This document shows, one piece after another, positions 46,432 to 55,371 of a stretch of 64,000 nt of DNA. Made by a program: the position numbers and the translations under genes. The stretch spans positions 1-64,000 of the forward strand of contig CAMKRZ010000011.1 of assembly GCA_946415315.1 (NCBI GenBank), read 5' to 3'. The notes under the pieces were generated by a model. The model worked only from the letters and a program-made list of their open reading frames with translations, made no database searches and was not told where the DNA came from. The stretch comes from an uncultured Lachnoclostridium sp. GTDB taxonomy: Bacteria > Bacillota > Clostridia > Lachnospirales > Lachnospiraceae. Numbering within the stretch: the stretch's first letter is position 1; each line of letters opens with the position of its first letter.

Positions 46432-47088
46432 TCACGCATCTCTCGCCACGATCCCGGCAATCTCCGTCAGGGAATCCGCCTTCGCGTACAGCATCGGCAG
46501 AAGTTCCTCGTCCGGCTCCGTCTGGTCCGGGATCATCACCACCCGACAACCTGCCGCGTAAGCGCTTCGAACGCCGTTCGGCGCATCCTCCACCGCCAGG
46601 CACTCCCGCGGCTCAAGTCCCAGTTGCTCACAGGCGTACCGGTAAATGTCCGGCGCGGGCTTTCCCTGCGACACCATCGTAGCGCTGATCACGGTTCGGA
46701 AAATGCCCTGCAGCCCGGCCAGCGCCAGATACCGCCGCGTCCGCTCCGGGTCGGTCGCCGTCGCGATGGCAACCGTGATGCCCATCTCCGCGAGCCGGTC
46801 CGTCAGTTCCCGCACTCCCGGTTTCGCCTCGACACCGTGCTCGGCGATATGCGCCTCAAACAGTTCCTTCCGGTACGCGCGCACCTTCGCATAGTCGAAG
46901 TCCTCCCCGAACCATGCCTGAAACTGCGCCGGCGCAAACGGCCGTCCGAGAGAGCGCAGCTTAAGCGCCCTCTCATCCGACAGATCATACCCGAAATGCG
47001 CCAATGCCGCCGGCCAGTACTTCCGATACAGTTTCTCCGTATCGATCAGCGTACCGTCCAGGTCAAAAATCACAGCCTTGATACTCAA
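46432..47088 (-). CDS. HAD-superfamily phosphatase / beta-phosphoglucomutase-like
   Basis: 218 residues. It starts at TTG (MSIKAVIF...) with GAGG seven bases upstream. The HAD motifs are FDLDGTLIDTE (I, nucleophile Asp), AIATATDPERT (II), SQGKPAPDIY (III, Lys) and VEDAPNGVRSAYAAG (IV). The helical cap between I and II is the C1 type. It resembles beta-phosphoglucomutase or sugar-phosphate phosphatases; the substrate is not set. It lies 16 bases before the GH5-like gene, so a sugar role is possible. Confidence 0.88.
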   Translation of the reverse strand: MSIKAVIFDLDGTLIDTEKLYRKYWPAALAHFGYDLSDERALKLRSLGRPFAPAQFQAWFGEDFDYAKVRAYRKELFEAHIAEHGVEAKPGVRELTDRLAEMGITVAIATATDPERTRRYLALAGLQGIFRTVISATMVSQGKPAPDIYRYACEQLGLEPRECLAVEDAPNGVRSAYAAGCRVVMIPDQTEPDEELLPMLYAKADSLTEIAGIVARDA

Positions 47089-47140
47089 GCAAAAACCTCA
47101 TTTTCCTTGATCTTCAAACGGAATGTCAGCCTTGCGTGCC

Positions 47141-48271
47141 TTACTCCGCCGTCACCGTGTCAAGCTCAACCTGCAGTGCCGCAAGATTCTCGCGGATCGA
47201 CAGATGCTGCGGGCAGGCAGCCTCGCAGGCGCCGCACTCGACACAGTTCTTCGCCTTCGCATCGTCCGGGATACGGTTCCAGTCCCAGCGCGTGCTTCCG
47301 ACGTTCTCGTACATGCCGAACTTGTTCCAGACGGAGAAGTTTCTCGGGATATCCACGCCGTTCGGGCAAGGCATACAATACCGGCATCCCGTGCAGCCGT
47401 TGCGCACGCGCGCACGGATCCTTGCCGTCACCTCATCGACCGCCGCCAGCTCCTCCTCGGTCATCGGTTCATAGTTCACAAATGTATTCAGGTTGTCCTC
47501 CACCTGCTCCTCGGCGGACATACCGCTCAGGATCACCTTGATGATCGGATGGCTCGCTACGAAGCGAAGCGCCCAGGACGCTGCGGAAGCATCCGGCCGG
47601 ATCGCGCGGAACGGCTCCATGACAACATCCGGCAGAACCGCCAGCGTGCCGCCCTTGATGGGCTCCATGATCACAAGCGGGATCCCCTTCTCGGTCGCGA
47701 GCGCAACGCCCTTGTCACCGGCCTGCTCTTCGCGGTCCATATAGTTGTACTGGATCTGGCAGAAATCCCAGTCACGGTAGCCCAGGATCTCCACGAACGA
47801 CTCATACTTGTCATGGAACGAAAAACCGAGATTGCGGATCTTGCCCTGCTCCTTCATCTCCGCCAGATACTCCGGAACCCCGTAGGATACCATCTCGCGG
47901 AAACGGTTGATGTCCAGCGCGTGCAGAAGGTAGTAATCGACATAGTCGACCTGCAGACGCTCGAGCTGGTACGCGAACAGTCTCTTCGCATCGTCGAGGC
48001 TGTGCACTTCCCAACAGGGCAGCTTCGTTGCCAGATGGAACGTGCTTCTGTCATAGTTCTTCAGAATCCTGCCGAGCACCGGCTCCGCCTCTCCGCCATG
48101 GTACGGATACGCCACGTCGTAGTACGTCACGCCTGCCTTGTACGCCATGTCGATCATCTTCGCCGAGCGCTCATAGTCAATCTTGCCGTCCTTCGTCGGA
48201 AAACGCATGCACCCGAATCCAAGCAGCGAATTCTCGGTTCCCGTGGTCGGCATAACCCTTTTCTCCATCAT
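47141..48271 (-). CDS. Aldo/keto reductase with C-terminal 4Fe-4S ferredoxin domain
   Basis: 376 residues from the ATG at 48271 (MMEKRVMPTTG), set by GAGG eight bases upstream; the longer open frame is not supported. The barrel has TYYDVAYPYHGG, the Lys in HLATKLPCW, VDYYLLHALD and IKVILSGM. The C-terminal part has CTGCRYCMPCPNGVDIP and CVECGACEAACPQ, two 4Fe-4S clusters. This fusion is common in anaerobes, and the electron donor may be ferredoxin rather than NAD(P)H. The substrate is unknown. It follows the flavodiiron gene, which fits a redox theme. Confidence 0.92.
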   Translation of the reverse strand: MMEKRVMPTTGTENSLLGFGCMRFPTKDGKIDYERSAKMIDMAYKAGVTYYDVAYPYHGGEAEPVLGRILKNYDRSTFHLATKLPCWEVHSLDDAKRLFAYQLERLQVDYVDYYLLHALDINRFREMVSYGVPEYLAEMKEQGKIRNLGFSFHDKYESFVEILGYRDWDFCQIQYNYMDREEQAGDKGVALATEKGIPLVIMEPIKGGTLAVLPDVVMEPFRAIRPDASAASWALRFVASHPIIKVILSGMSAEEQVEDNLNTFVNYEPMTEEELAAVDEVTARIRARVRNGCTGCRYCMPCPNGVDIPRNFSVWNKFGMYENVGSTRWDWNRIPDDAKAKNCVECGACEAACPQHLSIRENLAALQVELDTVTAE

Positions 48272-48427
48272 CGTTTTTACCTCATATTCCCAATTGAAAT
48301 CCTCTGTCTCCACCATTGGCGAAGCCGCTACCGTCCGATCCCTTCTCCTCAGCGATCGTCTCTCATCCCCTGTCACGCCTTCGAGTGTGCCGGCTTCCGA
48401 TCCCGCGCTCACCACCGCAGCTCACGC

Positions 48428-50218
48428 TCAGCCGATCGGCTCGAAATCCGCCGCCCCGTGCTTGCACAGCGGGCACACGATGTCATCCGGAAGCTCATCG
48501 CCCTCGTAGACATAACCGCAAACCTTGCAGACCCAGCCCTTCTTGCCTTCCGTCTGCGGCTTCGGCTTCACATAATTCTGGTAGTACGTGTATGTCATCG
48601 TCTCGCGGTCGGACAATACGCGCGCCTCGGTCACGCTGCAGATAAACATGCCGTGCGTGTCGAGATCAAGATACTGCTCCACCTTGAGCGACATGAACGC
48701 GTTCACATAGCGCGGCAGCACGATGAGACCGTTTTCCGAACGAAGGGTCTCCATGCCCTCAAACTTGTCGACGGTGCGGCCGCTGCGGAAGCCGAAGTCC
48801 TCGAACACCGAGAACGGCGCGTCAACCGAGAGGCAATTGACGTTCATCACGCCCGTCTGCTTAATAATATGATGCGAATAGTTCTGCTTGTTGATGCACA
48901 CCGCAACGCGGTTCGGCGAGCTCGTCACCTGCGACACCGTGTTGACGATCAGGCCGTTGTCCTTCGCGCCGTCGTGCGAAGTGACGACATAGAGGCCGTA
49001 ACCGATGCGGAACAGCGCCGAGAAATCGTTCTTGCTCACGCTGTCGCCCTGCATTGCAAGGTACTCCGCACACAGTTCCTTCGCGAGGTCGTCCACCTGC
49101 TTCTTCGACTCATCGTTCAATGCCGACATGATCTTCACGGTCGTGTCGCAGAACGTGATGTTCTTGCTGTTCTCGAACATCGACCGGATCGTCTTCGCCG
49201 CCTGGGGCGCCCACGAGCCGTTCTCGATGATACCGATCGTGCGGTTGCGGTATCCGCGCTCTGTCAGGTGGTTGACAAACTCCTTCATGAACGGGAAAAT
49301 GTCCGCGTTGTACGTCGTGGTCGCGAGAACCAGCTTGCTGTAGCGGAACGCGTCCTCCACCGCCTCGGCCATGTCGCAGCGGGCAAGGTCGTTGACCGCC
49401 ACCTTCGGCGCGCCGTACGCCTTCAGCTTGTCAGCCAGCAAAAGTGCCGCCTGCTTCGTGTTGCCGTACACGGAAGTATAGCAGACAACGATGCCGTCCG
49501 TCTCTGCCGTGTACGAAGACCATGTATTGTACAGCCCGAGGTAGTATCCGAGATTGTCCGAGAGAACCGGTCCGTGCAGAGGGCAGATGATCGCGATGTC
49601 GAGGCCTGCCGCCTTCTTGAGAACATTCTGCACCTGAACGCCGTATTTGCCGACGATACCGAAATAGTACCGTCTCGCCTCGCACGCCCAGTCCTCCTCC
49701 ACATCGAGAGCACCGAATTTGCCGAATCCGTCCGCGGAAAATAAGACCTTGTCGCACGCGTCGTAGGTCATCACGACCTCCGGCCAGTGCACCATCGGTG
49801 CCGCGACAAACGTAAGAGTATGGCGGCCGAGCTCCAGTGTGTCGCCGTCGCCGATCACGACGCGGCAGTCCTCGAACTCAGTGCCGAAGAAATTCTTCAT
49901 CATCGTGAAGGCCTTCTGGGAGGACACGATCTTCGCCCCCGGGTAGGTCTTCATGAAGTTCACGATGTTCGCCGAATGGTCCGGCTCCATGTGCTGCACT
50001 ACCAGGTAATCCGGCTTCCGCCCGCCGAGCGCGGATGCAACATTGTCGAGCCACTCATGCGTAAAATTCCGATCCACGGTGTCCATGACGGCGATCTTCT
50101 CGTCCATGATGCAGTACGAATTGTACGCCATGCCGTTCGGCACGTCGTACTGTCCCTCGAACAGATCAACCTGATGGTCGTTGACACCGACATAAATGAT
50201 ATCCTTGGTGATCGTCAC
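48428..50218 (-). CDS. Flavodiiron protein fused to flavin reductase and rubredoxin
   Basis: 596 residues, GTG start with GGAGGG six bases upstream. The beta-lactamase-like diiron domain (1-240) has His76-x-Glu78-x-Asp80-His81, His144, Asp163 and His215, so the diiron ligands are intact. A flavodoxin domain (about 242-390) is followed by a flavin reductase-like domain (about 400-545) and a C-terminal rubredoxin (WVCKVCGYVYEGDE, then CPLCKHG). Flavodiiron proteins reduce O2 or NO. Here the electron chain parts are on one polypeptide. It follows trxA by 32 bases. Confidence 0.95.
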   Translation of the reverse strand: MTITKDIIYVGVNDHQVDLFEGQYDVPNGMAYNSYCIMDEKIAVMDTVDRNFTHEWLDNVASALGGRKPDYLVVQHMEPDHSANIVNFMKTYPGAKIVSSQKAFTMMKNFFGTEFEDCRVVIGDGDTLELGRHTLTFVAAPMVHWPEVVMTYDACDKVLFSADGFGKFGALDVEEDWACEARRYYFGIVGKYGVQVQNVLKKAAGLDIAIICPLHGPVLSDNLGYYLGLYNTWSSYTAETDGIVVCYTSVYGNTKQAALLLADKLKAYGAPKVAVNDLARCDMAEAVEDAFRYSKLVLATTTYNADIFPFMKEFVNHLTERGYRNRTIGIIENGSWAPQAAKTIRSMFENSKNITFCDTTVKIMSALNDESKKQVDDLAKELCAEYLAMQGDSVSKNDFSALFRIGYGLYVVTSHDGAKDNGLIVNTVSQVTSSPNRVAVCINKQNYSHHIIKQTGVMNVNCLSVDAPFSVFEDFGFRSGRTVDKFEGMETLRSENGLIVLPRYVNAFMSLKVEQYLDLDTHGMFICSVTEARVLSDRETMTYTYYQNYVKPKPQTEGKKGWVCKVCGYVYEGDELPDDIVCPLCKHGAADFEPIG

Positions 50219-50250
50219 GGTAAACCCTCCAAAACAGTATTTGACAGCCT

Positions 50251-50562
50251 TTACAGATCCTTGAACATCTCCTCGAGGCGGCTCTTGCTCACGGCCCCGA
50301 TCTGACGCTTGATGATATCTCCGCCGCGGAACAGAAGAAGCGTCGGAATATTCATCACCTTATACTTCTGTGCCAGTTCCGGCTCGTCATCCACGTTGAT
50401 CTTGGCAACCGCGATCTCCGGATGCTCCTTCGCAACCTCCTCGACGATCGGCGCCATCATCCGGCACGGACCGCACCAGGAAGCCCAGAAGTCCACAAGC
50501 AACGGCTTGTCACCGGCAATCAGTTCTTCGAATTTCGCCCTGTTAACACTCAACCCATCCAT
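50251..50562 (-). CDS. trxA: Thioredoxin
   Basis: 103 residues from the ATG at 50562 (MDGLSVNRAKFEEL), with AAGGAG nine bases upstream; longer starts are not credible. The active site is WCGPC and the cis-Pro loop is NIPTLLLFRGG. It reduces disulfides in the cytoplasm. It heads the trxA-flavodiiron-AKR run, which suggests a redox stress operon. Confidence 0.96.
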   Translation of the reverse strand: MDGLSVNRAKFEELIAGDKPLLVDFWASWCGPCRMMAPIVEEVAKEHPEIAVAKINVDDEPELAQKYKVMNIPTLLLFRGGDIIKRQIGAVSKSRLEEMFKDL

Positions 50563-50695
50563 ATGCAAAAACTCCTTCCCGCGCCGCTGTTGCGGCGTCT
50601 CTCCTCTCGCGTTCCTCACATCCTTATGCCCCCTCGCTTCGTCCGTGTTCCGACTCCGCAGTCCGGGCAGCAAAAGCATACAGAACGCCTATCCT

Positions 50696-50724
50696 GATAA
50701 TACCATGAAGCAACCTGAAAGTAA
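50696..50724 (-). promoter_or_regulatory. Possible trxA promoter
   Basis: Minus strand: TATTAT (50696-50701), a 17-base spacer and TTTACT (50719-50724). It is about 130 bases before the thioredoxin start. The -35 is weak. Confidence 0.45.
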
Positions 50725-50834
50725 ATGTTTTTTATTACTCAGAGGGAACGCAATCTGCGTTTTTCGGAAGGCTCCGACGGAACGCATAAATACACGGCAG
50801 AACGCCCGTTAAACCGACACATATTCGGTTATGT

Positions 50835-50853
50835 TTGACGCAAAATGCGTCAA
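50835..50853. promoter_or_regulatory. Perfect 19-bp palindrome in the divergent trxA/GH120 region
   Basis: TTGACGCAAAATGCGTCAA, eight-base perfect arms around AAA. It lies between the two divergent genes, about 110 bases upstream of the trxA -35 candidate. It is an operator candidate for a dimeric regulator. No adjacent regulator gene is present to match it with. Confidence 0.6.
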
Positions 50854-50916
50854 TCGCTCCGAATGGACGGCCTCCTCATTTTCCGGGGCACGAAGAATGC
50901 GTTTTCGCCCTTCTGT

Positions 50917-50961
50917 TGGCTTACATAAGCCATTTCAAATAGAGATGATACATGCTATCAT
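50917..50961 (+). promoter_or_regulatory. GH120 promoter with 16-bp palindromic operator
   Basis: The palindrome TGGCTTACATAAGCCA (50917-50932, perfect 7-base arms) lies directly upstream of TTCAAA (50934-50939). A 16-base spacer leads to TATCAT (50956-50961). The GH120 start is 75 bases on. A sugar-responsive repressor or activator site is likely, by position. Confidence 0.55.
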
Positions 50962-51035
50962 GAAGGCAGTTATGAGCCGCCCGGAACACACGTTTCCACC
51001 GGCTTGTGAAAGAGTATTTTATTGGGAGGTTTACC

Positions 51036-53054
51036 ATGATCTATTATGTTGACGCGGCAGCCGGCAGAGAAGGCAACGGCAGCCGTCAGATGCCGTTTAA
51101 GAGGATCAACGAGGCCGCGAAAGTCGCGCGCCCCGGGGACGAAGTGATCGTTGCGCCCGGCATTTACCGCGAGTATGTCAATCCGCGCTTCGCTGGCACG
51201 GAGGATGCCCGCATCACCTACCGCTCCGCCGAGCCCCTCATGGCGCATATCACCGGCGCCGAGGTTGTCAAGGACTGGAAACAGTATCAGGGCACGGTTT
51301 GGGTTGCCCGCGTGAACAACGGCGTTTTCGGAAACTACAACCCTTACAAAACGCGCGTGTACGGCGACTGGTACTTCGGTTCCGCGATCCGCCACACCGG
51401 CTGCGTCTACCTGAACGACCGCGCGCTCTACGAGGCCGAATCCCTCGAGGACTGCATCAAAGCGGAAATCTACAAGCCCTCCTGGAAGCCCGAGGAGTCG
51501 GTGTACCAGTGGTACGCCGAAGTGGAAGGCGACGAGACCGTGATCTATGCGAATTTCCGGGAGTTCGATCCGAACAAGGAGACCGTTGAGATCAACGTCC
51601 GCCGCAACTGCTTCTTCCCCTCGGAGACCGGCATCGGCTATATCACTTTTTCCGGTTTTACCGTATCGAAAGCCGCCACGACATGGGCTCCGCCCGCTGC
51701 GTTCCAGGACGGCATGATCGGCCCGCACTGGTCGAAGGGCTGGATCATCGAGGACTGCGAGGTGTACAACAGCAAGTGCTGCGGTATCTCGCTCGGCAAG
51801 TACTATGATGAGGAAAATGATCACTACTTCACCTACAAGCGCGTCAAGAGCCCCACGCAGATGGAGCGCGACGCGGTATGCCGCGGTCAGTACCACGGCT
51901 GGCTCAAGGAGAAAGTCGGCAGCCACATCGTGCGCCGCTGCCACATCCACCACTGCGAGCAGGCCGGCATCGTAGGCCGCATGGGCTGTGTCTTCAGTCT
52001 GATCGAGGACAACCATATCCACCACATCAACAACATGCAGGAGCTCGGCGGCGCCGAGATTTCCGGCATCAAGTTCCACGCGGCGATCGACGTCGTCTTC
52101 CGCCGCAACCACATTCACCACTCCACGATGGGAATCTGGTGCGACTGGCAGGCGCAGGGCACGCGCATCACGCAGAACTTCCTGCACGACAACCACGCTC
52201 CCGAGGGCACGCCGCGCGCCGCAGGCTCGATGATGTGCCAGGATATCTTCGTTGAGGTCGGCCACGGCCCGACCCTCATCGACAACAACATCCTGCTCTC
52301 CCGCGCGGGCATCCGCATCTCGACCGAGGGCATCGCGTGCGTGCACAACCTGATCGCAGGTTCCTTCACCTCCGTCGGCGGCGGCACGGACAACATTGTA
52401 AACGGTCTCAATCAGCCGCGCTACACGCCGTACCACATCCGTCACCGCACCGAGGTCGCGGGCTTCATGAGCATCCTGCACGGCGACAACCGCTTCTACA
52501 ACAACATTTTCCTTCAGATGTACCATGCGGACGACGAGGATACGAAGGTGAAACTCGGATACGAGCGCCACGACAACACGATCGTGGGAACCGCGATCTT
52601 CAACGGCTATCCGACGTACGACGAGTGGATCAACTGGTTCGAGCTCGACCAGCCGGCCAACATGGGCAAGATGGCGCAGTATCATTTTTCGCATCTCCCG
52701 GTTTGGAGCCGCGGCAATGCGTACCTCGGCGGTGCGAAAGCCTGGGAACATGAGACCGATTACTTCTGTGACAACTCCGCGGAAGCACCGTATGTCCGCC
52801 TGACCGCCGAGAAGAACGGCAGTTACACGCTCTCGACCAACATCTACGAATTCCTCGGCGAGTTCCGCGACGCGATCGTGGACAGCGACACGCTCGGCTG
52901 CGCGTTCGAGCCGGAGCAGCGCTTCGAGGATCCCGACGGAACCGCGATCACCTTCGACACCGATTTCTTCGGCGAGCACCGCGGCATTTCCGCACTGCCG
53001 GGACCGTTTGCAGTCGCAGCGTCCGTGATAAGGATGCCGCAGGATGTAGGCTGA
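51036..53054 (+). CDS. GH120-type beta-xylosidase (parallel beta-helix)
   Basis: 672 residues from the ATG at 51036 (MIYYVDAAAGREGNG), with GGGAGG six bases upstream; the longer frame start is not used. It resembles Thermoanaerobacterium XylC along its length: NPYKTRVYGDW, EINVRRNCFFPSETGI, WSKGWIIED, HAAIDVVFRRNHIHH. Right-handed beta-helix with an N-terminal repeat module. Glu341, Asp370 and Glu407 fall at the positions of the XylC acid/base and nucleophile candidates, with the same 29-residue spacing between the first two. No signal peptide, so it acts on imported xylo-oligosaccharides. It is one of only two plus-strand genes. A 14-residue insertion precedes Glu407. Confidence 0.88.
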   Translation: MIYYVDAAAGREGNGSRQMPFKRINEAAKVARPGDEVIVAPGIYREYVNPRFAGTEDARITYRSAEPLMAHITGAEVVKDWKQYQGTVWVARVNNGVFGNYNPYKTRVYGDWYFGSAIRHTGCVYLNDRALYEAESLEDCIKAEIYKPSWKPEESVYQWYAEVEGDETVIYANFREFDPNKETVEINVRRNCFFPSETGIGYITFSGFTVSKAATTWAPPAAFQDGMIGPHWSKGWIIEDCEVYNSKCCGISLGKYYDEENDHYFTYKRVKSPTQMERDAVCRGQYHGWLKEKVGSHIVRRCHIHHCEQAGIVGRMGCVFSLIEDNHIHHINNMQELGGAEISGIKFHAAIDVVFRRNHIHHSTMGIWCDWQAQGTRITQNFLHDNHAPEGTPRAAGSMMCQDIFVEVGHGPTLIDNNILLSRAGIRISTEGIACVHNLIAGSFTSVGGGTDNIVNGLNQPRYTPYHIRHRTEVAGFMSILHGDNRFYNNIFLQMYHADDEDTKVKLGYERHDNTIVGTAIFNGYPTYDEWINWFELDQPANMGKMAQYHFSHLPVWSRGNAYLGGAKAWEHETDYFCDNSAEAPYVRLTAEKNGSYTLSTNIYEFLGEFRDAIVDSDTLGCAFEPEQRFEDPDGTAITFDTDFFGEHRGISALPGPFAVAASVIRMPQDVG

Positions 53055-53137
53055 TCCCGTCGGTTTTATCGGAACTGAGACGGGCGGCATGATGCCGAAG
53101 CAACGAACGATACAAAACTGATATTTACTGAAACCGC

Positions 53138-53175
53138 AACGACCGCAGGCGCTCATCACCTGCGGTCGTTTTACG
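53138..53175 (+). terminator. Intrinsic terminator after the GH120 gene
   Basis: AACGACCGCAGG (53138-53149) pairs with CCTGCGGTCGTT (53159-53170), a perfect 12-bp stem with a nine-base loop and TTT following. It lies about 85 bases past the GH120 stop and may also act on the converging minus-strand gene. Confidence 0.85.
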
Positions 53176-53221
53176 TTCATAAATTTGTCACAGCAGCCAC
53201 TGCGCCTCCGCAGCAGGCCGG

Positions 53222-54475
53222 TCATTGAACCGGTCCGTCAATCTCCTTCGCATTATAGTATTCGTCCGCTTCCGCCGCCTGCTCCTCTGTCAGTACATAC
53301 GGCGTGTATTCGTACTCCCATATCTCGGTGACCCGGCCGTCCCCTTCCAATGTATGCCGGATCAGATTGCCGTGGGAATCGTACTCGTATTCCGCATGAA
53401 ATGCTGCGATAGAGCCCGGTTGTTCGGGATCACAGGTTTTGGAAAGGATCCGCCCCTGCGCATCATACCGGACGTCGATGTATGTTGTCTGTGAACCGAT
53501 CGGTCCGCCTTCAGTATATGCTGTCTGATCCCCCTTCGGATTATAAACATATTCATACCACCGCCGCATTTCGCCCTCGACATAGTACGTGACCTTCTCC
53601 CGGCTTCCGCTCTCATCCGAAGAATATTCATAAACCTGACAGCTTGATTCCGTTCCGTCTGGTTCACAGTATGCCTCCTTCAAAATCCGGTCTTTTGAGT
53701 CATATTCCGTAATTTTCGTGCCGTCGGCTGCCCCGTAATATTCGGTAACCGTTCTGGACCCGTCTTCCCGATACTCATAACTCTTCGTCAGTCTTTCCCC
53801 GTCTTTCTCATAATACCGGAATTCCCGGACTACCCGCCGCTGTGCGTCGAGTTCCTCAACCCCCGATTTCTGAAACGGTCCGTCGTCCTCCCGCGCCGTC
53901 CGGATATACGTCATGGTTTCGGGATCATAGTCTTTACGGTACTCCTCTGTGCACCCCTCAAGATAAAAAACAAGGCATTCCGTGAGAAGATTCCCATCCT
54001 CATCGAACGTGTGCGTCTCCTCACATTCCTTTACAAGCCCGTCTTCTCCGCCCGTATAGAACACATACGCAAGCTCCCTTCCCTCCGGGTCATAGGACCT
54101 GTCTGTCCCCAAATCGGCTCTGCCGTCACTGTAAAACCGATCGACCGAATCGGTACGCTTTGTTTCCGCGTCATACGAGAACCGGATTACATTTTCCGTC
54201 TCACCATCCAAATTGTACCTGGTCTGTGTCTCATATCGCCCGAGTGCGTCAATCGTATTCGTCTCATAACAATATCTGGGATTATCCCCCTGCTTCAGGT
54301 AAATCGCCGTCACGCGCCATACCTTCACGGTCCCGGTCTCCTTCGGATCGGAAGCCGGATCCTTCGGCTTCTTACCTGAATTCTGTGAGATGATCACGAT
54401 AACAAGCGCGATCATCGCCGCAAGTGCGATTCCCAGCGAAACACCGATGATGATCTTTGCCTTCTTCTGATTCAC
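53222..54475 (-). CDS. Membrane-anchored YD/RHS-like repeat protein
   Basis: About 417 residues from a GTG at 54475 (VNQKKAKIIIG); the ATG at 54517 falls inside the upstream terminator stem and lacks an RBS. An N-terminal membrane helix (about 5-30, IIIGVSLGIALAAMIALVIVII) is followed by an extracellular Tyr-rich repeat region (about 45-400). The repeats have forms such as YDAETKRTDS, YDPEGRELAY, YDAQGRILSK and YDSHGNLIRH at 20-35 residue spacing, which recall RHS/YD repeats. There is no RHS core or toxin domain. A surface role is likely. RBS GGGGG is about seven bases from the GTG. Confidence 0.75.
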   Translation of the reverse strand: MNQKKAKIIIGVSLGIALAAMIALVIVIISQNSGKKPKDPASDPKETGTVKVWRVTAIYLKQGDNPRYCYETNTIDALGRYETQTRYNLDGETENVIRFSYDAETKRTDSVDRFYSDGRADLGTDRSYDPEGRELAYVFYTGGEDGLVKECEETHTFDEDGNLLTECLVFYLEGCTEEYRKDYDPETMTYIRTAREDDGPFQKSGVEELDAQRRVVREFRYYEKDGERLTKSYEYREDGSRTVTEYYGAADGTKITEYDSKDRILKEAYCEPDGTESSCQVYEYSSDESGSREKVTYYVEGEMRRWYEYVYNPKGDQTAYTEGGPIGSQTTYIDVRYDAQGRILSKTCDPEQPGSIAAFHAEYEYDSHGNLIRHTLEGDGRVTEIWEYEYTPYVLTEEQAAEADEYYNAKEIDGPVQ

Positions 54476-54489
54476 GTTCTGTTCCCCCG

Positions 54490-54541
54490 CTAATATATCG
54501 CCGGCGTATGCCGCCATCGGTCAGGCAGCACTACGCCGGCG
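54490..54541 (-). terminator. Hairpin overlapping the start of the YD-repeat gene
   Basis: CGCCGGCGTA (54499-54508) pairs with TACGCCGGCG (54532-54541), a 10-bp perfect stem with a 23-base loop. On the minus strand ATATATTA follows. It would end the upstream membrane gene. It also encloses the upstream ATG of the downstream gene, which argues for the GTG start. Confidence 0.6.
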
Positions 54542-54549
54542 AGTCTTTC

Positions 54550-55215
54550 TCAGTCTTTTTTCTTTAACAGCACATGAGAGAACTTGTACTGCGCACCCTC
54601 CCCCGCAGAGTTGCTGTTGATATGCGGGCCACTCGGGCCTGCCAGCCCGCGGCAGATCGTCTTCTCGTACTTCGTCTCCGTGTGGCGCATCACATAACCC
54701 GCGAGCTCCTTGCATCCGTACTCGGAAAATGCAGCATGATTGTAGCCGTCCACATCGAACGTATAGCTGCGGCGTCCCTCGAGACGATCGCGGAAAATAA
54801 GGATTTCCTTCGCGCCGGCATCGGCATCCTTCACCAGGAACTGCACAACCTTGTCTTCGTCAAATTTCCTGTCCACCTCGGTGCGCTGTCCGAGCGATGC
54901 CAGATACGCTCCGAGCTTCGCCATGTAGATGAACGCGACCGCGATCACGATGCAGTATGCGATCGTACCCGCAACAGCGTCCCCCGTGAGCGTCAGAAAA
55001 TTCGAAAGAAAACCGACGAACGTGCTGAGCTGCGTGAAGATCAGAACGATCGTCACGATCAGTCCGCCGATCTGAATGATCCGGTACCATCCCGGGCTCG
55101 CGGATTCCCCGTCGCGCTCGATCCGGCACTGCCGAAACTGAAACGTAAACGCAAGAATGATCGCTGCCGCAAAAATGATCAGCATCCCGGACCAATGTCC
55201 CGACAAATAAGCCAT
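54550..55215 (-). CDS. Small membrane protein, unknown
   Basis: 221 residues. Three or so membrane helices in the first half (about 10-25, 45-68, 82-103) are followed by a soluble C-terminal half with mixed alpha/beta content (KFDEDKVVQFLVKDADAG, EILIFRDRLEG, YTFDVDGYNHAAF). I do not recognise it. RBS GGAGG lies ten bases before the ATG. It lies downstream of the Pro-rich protein after a strong terminator. Confidence 0.6.
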   Translation of the reverse strand: MAYLSGHWSGMLIIFAAAIILAFTFQFRQCRIERDGESASPGWYRIIQIGGLIVTIVLIFTQLSTFVGFLSNFLTLTGDAVAGTIAYCIVIAVAFIYMAKLGAYLASLGQRTEVDRKFDEDKVVQFLVKDADAGAKEILIFRDRLEGRRSYTFDVDGYNHAAFSEYGCKELAGYVMRHTETKYEKTICRGLAGPSGPHINSNSAGEGAQYKFSHVLLKKKD

Positions 55216-55243
55216 GATAACACTTCCTCCTTATCACGTGAGC

Positions 55244-55276
55244 AATACAAACGGGACAGGATGAGCTCCTGTCCCG
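55244..55276 (-). terminator. Intrinsic terminator between two membrane protein genes
   Basis: CGGGACAGGA (55252-55261) pairs perfectly with TCCTGTCCCG (55267-55276) around TGAGC. On the minus strand TTTGTATT follows. It ends the gene at 55372-56910. Confidence 0.85.
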
Positions 55277-55371
55277 CATCTCACCGCATTACGGTTACTG
55301 TACCACATTTTCAGACTGTTTGCAACGGCAAACAGGTTTGTTCCGTTTCCTTCCGTATCCCGCTCTTCCGG

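Noticed and set aside
47123-49744. 873-residue plus-strand open frame
   Set aside because: It is antisense to the AKR and flavodiiron genes, both strongly supported; it is Arg/His-rich, as GC-rich shadows are.
50970-53225. 751-residue open frame on the minus strand opposite the GH120 gene
   Set aside because: It is a codon-bias shadow of a well-supported gene; no RBS or family match, and the composition is Val/Arg/Ala-rich.
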